Below, piece by piece: positions 56,412 through 64,000 of a stretch of DNA of 64,000 nucleotides. Every line of letters starts with the position of its first letter. The first letter of the stretch is position 1. Origin of the DNA: an uncultured Pelagibacteraceae bacterium (lineage in GTDB: Bacteria; Pseudomonadota; Alphaproteobacteria; Pelagibacterales; Pelagibacteraceae); the NCBI GenBank assembly GCA_902528575.1, contig CABZSV010000002.1:23990-87989 (forward strand), in the 5' to 3' direction. Below the pieces are notes generated by a model. That model was not told the origin of the DNA. It did no database searches and saw only the letters and a list, made by a program, of their open reading frames with translations. A program made the position numbers and the translations under genes.

Positions 56412-57560
56412 TAAATCAGCTCTTATGGTAGATAGAGCTATGATAATTAGAAAAATCAAACATATTAAATTCATAGTTTTCCAGCTAGTTAAGCTAAGAA
56501 ATACTCCAGCAGACAAACTGGCTAATGCTTGTATAGAATAAACAATTAAATCATTGTACCCTTGAGCTCTAAATTTTTCCTCTTCTCTGTAAGACAAAAC
56601 AAGTAAGCTCGTTCCTGATATAAATAAAAAATTCCACCCTAGCCCCAGGAAAATAAGTGCAACCATATAGTTAAAATAATTCTGTTCAAATAAACTAGTA
56701 ATAATTGTGACTAAAAACAATAAAACTCCCACATACATTATTTTACTATGACCAAATCTTTTAATTAAATTTCCTGTAACCAGTGAAGGTAAAAACATGG
56801 CTGCTATATGAAGCTGAATAACAAATCCAGTCTTGCTTAAACTTATTTTCTCCATCAGATGCATACTTATAGGAGTTGCTGTCATTAAAAAAGTCATTAC
56901 AGCATAGGCAAAAGATGAAGCTACGAGCGCCTGTAGAAATTTAGGTTGAGAAATAAGCTCAAAAAAACTTCTTCCAGTTTTATATTGATTACTAGTTATC
57001 GTTTTTGGTTCCTGATAAAAAATTAAAAATATTGTTGATGAGATAGATAAAATGGCGAGTGCAATATAAGAACCAGCATACAAATGATTTGAGATAAGTC
57101 CTTTAGAAATGTTTGCAATGTTTGGACCAATAAACGCCGAACCTATTCCTGCTAACAAAATGATAGAAATTGCTTTTGGTGCATAATCCTTATCCACAAC
57201 CTCCACTGCTGCAAAACGATATTGATGGCTAAAAGCTATTCCTCCACCAATTAAAAAGCATCCTAAATTATATAAGACAAAACTTTCTATAATTATAGAG
57301 TATGCAGTTAAAACAGATGCAAAACATGTACCTATTGATGCAAAAATAAAACCCAATTTTCGTCCAATTATACTCATTAGCTTTGCAGCAAAAAAAGCGA
57401 ATAACGCAATTCCAATAACTGACAAAGCCATTGGAAGAGTAGCTAAAGATTTTATTGGACTAAATTTTGAACCAATTATGCCGCTTAAAAAAACGGTGAC
57501 CGGTGCAGCTGTAAAAGCGAAAATCTGGCTTAATATAAGTAACAAAAGATTTTTATTCAT
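56391..57560 (-). CDS. MFS transporter
   Basis: 389 aa, about 12 hydrophobic segments; TAATG overlap with upstream microORF. Confidence 0.85.
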   Translation of the reverse strand: MNKNLLLLILSQIFAFTAAPVTVFLSGIIGSKFSPIKSLATLPMALSVIGIALFAFFAAKLMSIIGRKLGFIFASIGTCFASVLTAYSIIIESFVLYNLGCFLIGGGIAFSHQYRFAAVEVVDKDYAPKAISIILLAGIGSAFIGPNIANISKGLISNHLYAGSYIALAILSISSTIFLIFYQEPKTITSNQYKTGRSFFELISQPKFLQALVASSFAYAVMTFLMTATPISMHLMEKISLSKTGFVIQLHIAAMFLPSLVTGNLIKRFGHSKIMYVGVLLFLVTIITSLFEQNYFNYMVALIFLGLGWNFLFISGTSLLVLSYREEEKFRAQGYNDLIVYSIQALASLSAGVFLSLTSWKTMNLICLIFLIIIALSTIRADLKKNPSN

Positions 57561-57631
57561 TAAAAGAATAAATATTTATCAGCCATATACAAAGCCCAAG
57601 CAGCAGCAGCACCTAATATAATATATTTCAT
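57560..57631 (-). CDS. candidate 23-aa membrane microprotein (not in ORF track)
   Basis: Manual translation MKYIILGAAAAWALYMADKYLFF*; starts 5 nt after livM stop; stop overlaps MFS start (TAATG). Confidence 0.45.
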   Translation of the reverse strand: MKYIILGAAAAWALYMADKYLFF

Positions 57632-57636
57632 TATGT

Positions 57637-58506
57637 TTACTTTATTTCTATTTTTTCAGGAAGTATACCTTTAGGTCGATACCTCATGATAAACAACAAT
57701 CCTAATCCCATCAGTAAAAATCTGAAATAAGGAACGCTTTCAATTAAATGAGCTTTAAGTGCATTTGTTTCAGGAATTCCAGCAGTGAAAAAGTTTATTA
57801 AAAATAATGATATTGGTGCAGCTTCAATCCATAAGAACCAAACAACAAATCCTCCTAAAATTGCCCCAAAATTATTTCCGCTTCCTCCAACAATTACCAT
57901 CACCCAAATCAAAAAAGTATATCTCATAGGTCTATAACTTCCTGGAGTAAATAAACCATCTTGTGTAACAAGCATTGCGCCCGCAATTCCAACAATTGCT
58001 GAGCCTAAAATAAAAATTAGTAAATGTTGTTTAACAACATTTTTACCCATTGCATTTGCAGCTTCCTCATTGTCTCTAATTGCCCTCATCATTCTTCCCC
58101 AAGGAGAATAAAGAGCTTTTTGAGTTAAAATTAAAAGAATAATTACTACTACTAAGAATAATCCTGAATAACACAGTTTTACAAATACTGAAGAGCCTTC
58201 AATAACAAGTTGATTTAAAGCAGCTTGTCTATCAGCTAAATTCTCAATTACACTTAATTTTCCTGAATTAAACTTTTCAACTAATTTAATAAACCAATCA
58301 GTTGTTTGAAGATCTACTTCATAAGGTGCAGGTCTTTTTAATCCAATAACATTTTTGACCCCTCTTGTAAGCCAATCCTCGTGTTTAATAATTGCAATAA
58401 CAATTTCGGAAATAAGAAGAGTAGCAATAGCTAAATAATCTGCTCTAAGACCAAGTGCAACTTTTCCAACTATAAATGCTAAACCCCCCTGCAAAAAGAG
58501 CTCCAA
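57637..58506 (-). CDS. LivM-type permease, C-terminal fragment (frameshifted relative to 58445-59008)
   Basis: GGLAFIVGKVALGLRADYLAIATLLISEIVIAIIKHEDWLTRGVKNVIG; lacks LivM N-terminus, which is in the overlapping upstream ORF. Confidence 0.85.
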   Translation of the reverse strand: MELFLQGGLAFIVGKVALGLRADYLAIATLLISEIVIAIIKHEDWLTRGVKNVIGLKRPAPYEVDLQTTDWFIKLVEKFNSGKLSVIENLADRQAALNQLVIEGSSVFVKLCYSGLFLVVVIILLILTQKALYSPWGRMMRAIRDNEEAANAMGKNVVKQHLLIFILGSAIVGIAGAMLVTQDGLFTPGSYRPMRYTFLIWVMVIVGGSGNNFGAILGGFVVWFLWIEAAPISLFLINFFTAGIPETNALKAHLIESVPYFRFLLMGLGLLFIMRYRPKGILPEKIEIK

Positions 58507-59008
58507 CTATCCAAGAAAATATAATTGGTAATCCAAATCCTCCTAAGAAACCAGTTTTAGCAGGATCAACTGCTTCAATAGCTTCTATGCCTGGCTCTGC
58601 AGAAAATCTAATAAGTAAAATACCTGAAATTATTATTGCAGCTATGCTGTATGTTCTGATTTTTGATTTTTCAAATCTTTTTAAAATAAACCTTATAACT
58701 AATACCATTACTACTATCAGCCATAATGCCATTAAAATATCGAAACCTCCTGCCCTCCAAGCTTCTTGAACAGGATCGACAGATATCAATACTGCAGCTA
58801 AACCACCTAAAGCTGTATAGCCCATAATTCCAAAATTAATTAAACCAGCATACCCCCATTGAATATTCGCACCCATTGTCATGACTGCAGAAATCAAACA
58901 AAGATTAAATATTGATAAAGCAATATTCCAAGACTGAAATATCCCAACCATTAAAATAAGCACCATCATGATGCTGTAAGCTGCAATTACATTTAGATTT
59001 TTTCTCAC
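58445..59008 (-). CDS. LivM-type permease, N-terminal fragment (frameshifted)
   Basis: ANIQWGYAGLINFGIMGYTALGGLAAVLI; reads out of frame after the G6 run at 58484-58489. Confidence 0.85.
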   Translation of the reverse strand: MRKNLNVIAAYSIMMVLILMVGIFQSWNIALSIFNLCLISAVMTMGANIQWGYAGLINFGIMGYTALGGLAAVLISVDPVQEAWRAGGFDILMALWLIVVMVLVIRFILKRFEKSKIRTYSIAAIIISGILLIRFSAEPGIEAIEAVDPAKTGFLGGFGLPIIFSWIVGALFAGGFSIYSWKSCTWS

Positions 59009-60015
59009 AATACTTTACCCTTAAATATTCCCGATGGTCTATAAATTAAAACAATTACAAGAATAGAGAACGATACAGCAAACTTGTAATCTGTTGACAG
59101 TAACTGAACTAAACTATTTGGTTCCATACTTTCTGGTAAAACATACATAAAGAATTTTTTATATGCATAAGTGAGGAGTATTTCAGAAAAAGCAATTACA
59201 TATCCACCTAAAAAGGCTCCAAATGGATTTCCAATTCCTCCAACAATTGCAGCAGCAAAAATAGGAAGCATATTATTAAAATAAGTAAATGGTTTAAAAC
59301 TTTTATCTAAACCATACAAAGCTCCACCAATTGTAGCTAAAATACCAGCAATAACCCAAGTAACTAAAACTATTTTTTTTGGATCAATACCTGATAGCAA
59401 AGCAAGATCTTCATTATCAGAATAAGCTTTCATACTTTTTCCAGTTTTGGTTCTATTTAAAAACCAAAATAATAACGAGACTAAAACTATTGTTACAAAA
59501 ATAGTAATTACTTGAGTGGATTTCAGTGCAAGACCTTCGTTTAAACCTGTCATCTCTTTAAATTCACGAGCTTTAATAATGAATTTTTCACCATCAAAAA
59601 ATCTTCTATCACCAGGTCCAATTATAATTCTGACCACTGCTTGTGTTACAAACATTACACCAATACTCACCATTGCAAATTGAACTGGGGGACTTTTTTG
59701 ATTTCTGTAATACTTAAAGACAAACTTATCTATTAAAAGCATGTAAAATATCATGAAAATTATTCCAAGAGGAATAGCCAATAAAGCAGTAGGTAAAACA
59801 CCTAAAGAAACACCTAAAGATTGAAAATACCATGTAAATAAAATCGTTGCCATGGTCCCAAAAGACATCATGTCACCAGTTGCGAAATTTGCAAATCGTA
59901 AAATTCCATAAATAAGTGTTACAAATATTGCACCCAGTGCTAACTGAGAACCATAAGTTAATGCAGGAATGAAAATATAATTTAATAAAAGAATTATTGC
60001 ATTTACAAAATCCAT
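59005..60015 (-). CDS. branched-chain amino acid-type ABC transporter permease (LivH-type)
   Basis: LALGAIFVTLIYGILRFANFATGDMMSFG; AAAIVGGIGNPFGAFLGGYVIAFSE. Confidence 0.92.
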   Translation of the reverse strand: MDFVNAIILLLNYIFIPALTYGSQLALGAIFVTLIYGILRFANFATGDMMSFGTMATILFTWYFQSLGVSLGVLPTALLAIPLGIIFMIFYMLLIDKFVFKYYRNQKSPPVQFAMVSIGVMFVTQAVVRIIIGPGDRRFFDGEKFIIKAREFKEMTGLNEGLALKSTQVITIFVTIVLVSLLFWFLNRTKTGKSMKAYSDNEDLALLSGIDPKKIVLVTWVIAGILATIGGALYGLDKSFKPFTYFNNMLPIFAAAIVGGIGNPFGAFLGGYVIAFSEILLTYAYKKFFMYVLPESMEPNSLVQLLSTDYKFAVSFSILVIVLIYRPSGIFKGKVL

Positions 60016-60016
60016 A

Positions 60017-60724
60017 TTACCCTCCCAAAAAAGAGCTTCTTACTCTTGGATCGTCTAATAATTCTTTTCCAGTTCCTGAATAACGATTTTCTCCAGTCAC
60101 TAGTACGTAGCCTCTATCTGAAATGCTTAAGGCTTGTTTTGCATTTTGTTCTACCATTAAGATAGCAACGTTTGTTCTTTTTACTTTTACAATATGATCA
60201 AATAATTCATCCATCACAATTGGCGATACACCAGCAGTTGGCTCGTCTAACATTAAAACAGTGGGTTTAATCATTAAAGCTCGGCCTAAAGCTACTTGTT
60301 GTCTTTGACCTCCAGAAAGTTCACCAACCAACTGATTTCTTTTCTCTCTTAAAATTGGAAATAATTCATAAATTTCCTCAATTATATTTTTGATTTCATC
60401 CTCAATAAGAAATGCACCCATTTCTAAATTCTCTTCAACAGTCATCCCTGCAAAAACATTTTTAGTCTGTGGCACAAAAGAAATACCTTGCTTAACTCGA
60501 TCTTGAGGAGATAATTTTGAAATATCCTTACCATCAATCTTTACTGATCCAGTCTTTAAATTCAGCAAGCCCAACATTGCTTTCATGGCAGTTGATTTAC
60601 CAGCTCCATTAGGACCTAAAATAGAAACTATTTCACCTTTATTAACATTTACTGAACACGAACTAATAATGTCGGGACCATTACCATAACCACCTGTCAT
60701 TTCTATTCCCTCAAAATATGCCAT
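60017..60724 (-). CDS. branched-chain amino acid-type ABC transporter ATPase (LivF-type)
   Basis: LGPNGAGKSTAMKAMLGLL; LSGGQRQQVALGRALM; MVEQNAKQALSISDRGYVL. Confidence 0.94.
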   Translation of the reverse strand: MAYFEGIEMTGGYGNGPDIISSCSVNVNKGEIVSILGPNGAGKSTAMKAMLGLLNLKTGSVKIDGKDISKLSPQDRVKQGISFVPQTKNVFAGMTVEENLEMGAFLIEDEIKNIIEEIYELFPILREKRNQLVGELSGGQRQQVALGRALMIKPTVLMLDEPTAGVSPIVMDELFDHIVKVKRTNVAILMVEQNAKQALSISDRGYVLVTGENRYSGTGKELLDDPRVRSSFLGG

Positions 60725-61512
60725 TAATTTGTATCCTTTAATTTTGATCCTCTTCCAAGATAGCTTTCGATAACTTTCTCATCTTTTTTTGCTTCTTCAA
60801 CACTTCCTTCAAACAAAACTGATCCTTCAGCCATAACAATTACTGGATCACATAATCTTCCAATAAAATCCATATCATGTTCAATCATACAAAAAGTATA
60901 ACCTTTTTCTTTATTTAACTTTTCTATTGCAGTACCAAGATCTTTTAACAAAGTTCTGTTAACTCCAGCTCCAACTTCATCTAATAATACTAATTTTGCA
61001 TCAACCATCATGGTTCTTCCAAGTTCTAATAATTTCTTTTGTCCACCTGAAAGATTTCCAGCTAGCTCATTTGATAAATGTCCTAAATTTAAAAATTCAA
61101 CAACTTCTTTAGCTTTCTCTTTAACCACAGCCTCTTCTCGTGCAACTAAACCTGGTTTAAATAATGCTGTCATTATTTTTTCTCCAGATTGATTTCCTGG
61201 AACCATCATTAAATTTTCTAAAACAGATAAATTTGAAAACTCATGTGCAATTTGAAATGTTCTTAACAACCCTTTAGAAAATAATTCATAAGATGGAACA
61301 TCAGTAATATTTTCATCATCAAAAACAACATTACCACCAGAGGATTTTAAGTTTCCAGCAATTAAATTAAATAAAGTTGTTTTACCAGATCCATTTGGCC
61401 CAATAATACCAGTGATAGTTCCTCTTTTAACTTTTATTGAACAATCTGAAACTGCAGCTAATCCACCAAAAAATTTACTTAAATTATTAATCTCTAAAAT
61501 ATTTTCAGACAT
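60724..61512 (-). CDS. branched-chain amino acid-type ABC transporter ATPase (LivG-type)
   Basis: IGPNGSGKTTLFNLIAG; LSGGQKKLLELGRTMM; MIEHDMDFIGRLCD. Confidence 0.94.
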   Translation of the reverse strand: MSENILEINNLSKFFGGLAAVSDCSIKVKRGTITGIIGPNGSGKTTLFNLIAGNLKSSGGNVVFDDENITDVPSYELFSKGLLRTFQIAHEFSNLSVLENLMMVPGNQSGEKIMTALFKPGLVAREEAVVKEKAKEVVEFLNLGHLSNELAGNLSGGQKKLLELGRTMMVDAKLVLLDEVGAGVNRTLLKDLGTAIEKLNKEKGYTFCMIEHDMDFIGRLCDPVIVMAEGSVLFEGSVEEAKKDEKVIESYLGRGSKLKDTN

Positions 61513-61517
61513 TTGAT

Positions 61518-62285
61518 TTATTTGTTAAGTCTTCTGTGAATACTATTTAATGTTTTTTCTAGAGATTTATAAAATCCAGCTTTAGTTAATTCTTTGACAC
61601 CTTGTTCATTTAAACCTTTTGGCGTTTGAGACTCTTTTACTAAATTCTTTAAATTTTCTTTTGAATTTACTACAGCATCTTCAGATAAAGCTAAAAATAA
61701 AGAAGTAATATATTTTTGAGCATTGTTTCTTTTTACCCCTCTTTTTACCAACCAATCAGTCATTACTCTCAACATCTCATAAAAAGGCGCCATCATGCCA
61801 GAGGTTGACCAAAAATTTATAGACGATTTTTCATTCTTAATTTCTACAGTTGTGCCCAAGTTATTGAAAAACGCTTTAACTTTTGAATTAGAGGGACAAA
61901 TAGGTACAGGACCTTTCTTTAATGAAATTGGAGGTAGAGGTATTGCTCTTACAATTTTTGCTTTTACTTTAATTGCTTTCTTTAATTGAGATAAAGTAAT
62001 TGTTGAAATAAAACTAACAACTGTTTGGGTCGATTTAAATTTTAAATCTTTAATAATTTTTTCACCAACAGTAGGTGTAACAGATAAAAATACCCAATTA
62101 GATTGATCTAAAATTTGTTGATTATCCTTGGCAATAACTATTTTTTTAAACTTTCTTTTTAACCCAAGAGCTATTTTTTTATTTCTTGGAGAAATAATAA
62201 TTTTCTTATAGGAAATTTTTGATTTACATATTCCAGTAATCACTGAAGCTGCAATTTTTCCGGTACCGATAAAACCTAAATTCAT
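61518..62285 (-). CDS. pyrroline-5-carboxylate reductase-like protein
   Basis: NLGFIGTGKIAASVITGI; FISTITLSQLKKAIKVKAKIVRAIPLPPISLKKGPVPICP. Confidence 0.85.
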   Translation of the reverse strand: MNLGFIGTGKIAASVITGICKSKISYKKIIISPRNKKIALGLKRKFKKIVIAKDNQQILDQSNWVFLSVTPTVGEKIIKDLKFKSTQTVVSFISTITLSQLKKAIKVKAKIVRAIPLPPISLKKGPVPICPSNSKVKAFFNNLGTTVEIKNEKSSINFWSTSGMMAPFYEMLRVMTDWLVKRGVKRNNAQKYITSLFLALSEDAVVNSKENLKNLVKESQTPKGLNEQGVKELTKAGFYKSLEKTLNSIHRRLNK

Positions 62286-62317
62286 AATTTTGGATACTTT
62301 ATATTGATTATATTGAA

Positions 62318-63229
62318 TTAATTAACAAAAAAAGAACCTCTAATTCTTAGTAATTCTCTGCTTAATTCCTTGTTTTCTTTGAAGGGTTTTCTGCCATGAA
62401 GCCAGAAATAATTATTTGCAATCACAGAGAATCCAACAGGTAATTTTGTAATTATTTTATTTTTACTTTCCTCTAATCCATCAGATAATCTTTGTAAAAA
62501 ATTTCCTTGATCCATATTTTGAGGTTCTGGAAATTGATCTATATAAGATATCGTTGGTCTTCCCTCTTTATCAGTTGAAAAAACTGGGTGCTCTACCTTG
62601 TAATCAATATTTTTACTTTTTGGTGACCCCCAAACAAAATTTTGTCTCCCAACTGGATCATTGTATAAATCATCACAATGCTCCCAGTCATCAAGGTGCA
62701 ACATAGCTGTTTCACCACCTTCAACATTTTGCTCGTCAATTTTTGTCATAATTAACCAATCGGTTACATCTTTCACATATGTCCCATCTGTATGAAGATC
62801 CATATTCCTATAAGCCTTTCTTAAATAAGAGTCACTACTATCCTCATGTTTAACATGAAAACGAGCATAATATTTTCCTGCCATGGCATCATGATTAGGT
62901 ACACCAATTAGATGAGCTATTGCAGTTGATAACTTAACTAAAAATGTATCATTAATTTTTGCAGTTATATTTTTTGGTCCAATAATAAAGCAACCTGTAG
63001 ATCTATCTCTAATAATTGAGTTCATTAATTCGCTTAATTTATTATTTGTTAAATCATCTAAACTTTTAGCTAAAGTAAATCTTGTAAATGGTTTTAGCTC
63101 TAATGCTGTTAAATCAAATTTATTAAACGGGAAAATTAATTTATCTATTATATCATTTTCTAAACTAATTTTTATAATCCTATTTGATTTATCGTGTTTT
63201 TGAATGTCTATGCCTGTAATTTTTTGCAT
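62318..63229 (-). CDS. glaH: glutarate 2-hydroxylase (CsiD/GlaH)-like 2OG-Fe(II) oxygenase
   Basis: AIAHLIGVPNHDAMAGKYYARFHVKHEDSSDSYLRKAYRNMDLHTDGTYVKDVTDWLIMTKIDEQNVEGGETAMLHLDDWEH resembles recalled E. coli CsiD. Confidence 0.87.
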   Translation of the reverse strand: MQKITGIDIQKHDKSNRIIKISLENDIIDKLIFPFNKFDLTALELKPFTRFTLAKSLDDLTNNKLSELMNSIIRDRSTGCFIIGPKNITAKINDTFLVKLSTAIAHLIGVPNHDAMAGKYYARFHVKHEDSSDSYLRKAYRNMDLHTDGTYVKDVTDWLIMTKIDEQNVEGGETAMLHLDDWEHCDDLYNDPVGRQNFVWGSPKSKNIDYKVEHPVFSTDKEGRPTISYIDQFPEPQNMDQGNFLQRLSDGLEESKNKIITKLPVGFSVIANNYFWLHGRKPFKENKELSRELLRIRGSFFVN

Positions 63230-63268
63230 TCTAAATTTTATTTTACCTTATTTTATAAATCAATTTAA

Positions 63269-63604
63269 TCAGATATAATTGTTAATTATTGCCATACAAA
63301 TAGCTGAGAAAATTGTAGGATAAACAAAGTTTTTCTTAGAAATAAAAAAAACAAACAAGGATAAAAATACAACAATTGATCTACTGTAATAACTAGATTC
63401 TATTAACACGCCAGCAGGAAAAATTATAGTTCTTGCTATTAATGCTGCTAAAGTTGCATAGGCTAAACAATTAAACCACTTAAAAAGTTTTGATGTTTCC
63501 TTAATACCTTGAGAGGTAAGAGCGCCTAAAAATCTAGATAAAAATGTAGCAAGAGATGTAACTAAAATTGCATAAACGATATTAGCTGACATTATACTCT
63601 CCAA
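63269..63604 (-). CDS. AzlD family protein
   Basis: 111 aa, 3-4 TM, AzlD-like (LATFLSRFLGAL...WFNCLAYATLAALIARTI), overlaps AzlC-like gene. Confidence 0.8.
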   Translation of the reverse strand: MESIMSANIVYAILVTSLATFLSRFLGALTSQGIKETSKLFKWFNCLAYATLAALIARTIIFPAGVLIESSYYSRSIVVFLSLFVFFISKKNFVYPTIFSAICMAIINNYI

Positions 63605-64000
63605 CTAAATAGGCTATAGTTCCACCGATTACACCTGCTAACAGAATTGACCACTCAGGTGAAAATAAATAAATAATTGGTCCTAAAATTATTCCAAGTA
63701 AGACAGATAATGTAACTTGTATAGTTTTTGATGCTCCGACCATCATGCATAAAAAATATACAGGATTAAGAATTGCCAATCCAATCATCATATCTTTATT
63801 CATGTACTCTGAAAAATAAAAACCTATAAATGTTCCAATAACAGATACACTTACTGTTGCACTTCCAATTCCAATCCAATAATCAATCCTATATTCTTTT
63901 GGAATTTTCTTATAATTGCTTTTCATGATTAACCACGCTGAAACAGCAATAAAATGACAAGAAAAGTAATACTTCCACTTAGGTTGAGATTTGTGCATCA
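63582..64000 (-). CDS. AzlC family branched-chain amino acid export protein, C-terminal part (truncated by window edge)
   Basis: Polytopic AzlC-like region (LNPVYFLCMMVGASKTIQ); shorter than a typical AzlC, so it likely continues past 64000. Confidence 0.75.
   Translation of the reverse strand, partial: MHKSQPKWKYYFSCHFIAVSAWLIMKSNYKKIPKEYRIDYWIGIGSATVSVSVIGTFIGFYFSEYMNKDMMIGLAILNPVYFLCMMVGASKTIQVTLSVLLGIILGPIIYLFSPEWSILLAGVIGGTIAYLVGEYNVS

Noticed and set aside
1-64000. Search by eye for CRISPR arrays, IS elements, tRNA/rRNA genes and prophage genes
   Set aside because: No regularly spaced repeats, transposase/integrase/phage-like ORFs or tRNA-like intergenic sequence noticed; intergenic spaces are nearly all under 130 nt

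Overview
The window is AT-rich, gene-dense chromosomal DNA with very short intergenic gaps. Gene content and order strongly suggest a SAR11 / Candidatus Pelagibacter-type alphaproteobacterium. I see no rRNA, tRNA, CRISPR, phage or IS elements. It is dominated by uptake and catabolism of small organic N compounds. (1) 1-5639: 5' part of glpK, then a glycine betaine ABC system (binding protein, ATPase, fused double permease) plus a MORN protein. (2) 5744-18376: a methylated-amine / nitrogen module with a DUF1989-GcvT fusion, a MarR-like regulator, a SoxB-like FAD oxidoreductase, a GS-III-like enzyme, three split glutamate-synthase-like subunits (glxBCD/mgsABC type), Amt, two small membrane proteins and a second GS-like (GlnT/GmaS-type) enzyme. 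(3) 18380-33444: diaminopropionate ammonia-lyase, photolyase, yjbQ, zapE, BamB-like, acnA, argE-like, aldehyde dehydrogenase, agmatinase-family enzyme and cyclophilin. (4) 33437-42177: fadB-like gene and an eutA-doeA-potADBC-like operon. (5) 42237-48978: beta-hydroxyacid dehydrogenase, ALDH, gamma-butyrobetaine-dioxygenase-like enzyme, class II aldolase, orphan ProV-like ATPase and betainyl-CoA-thioesterase-like protein. (6) 49019-55060: a 2OG oxygenase, then an LLM flavin monooxygenase - DUF1185 - alpha/beta hydrolase - ALDH cassette. (7) 55144-62285: a branched-chain-type ABC transporter with an apparently frameshifted livM and an unannotated 23-aa ORF. (8) CsiD/GlaH-like glutarate hydroxylase and AzlCD. 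The best candidates for undescribed biology are the methylated-amine module with its DUF1989-GcvT fusion and small proteins, the LLM-DUF1185 cassette, the quaternary-amine cluster, and the hairpin abutting the potB start codon. All functional calls come from reading the sequence and recalled family motifs; no searches were run.
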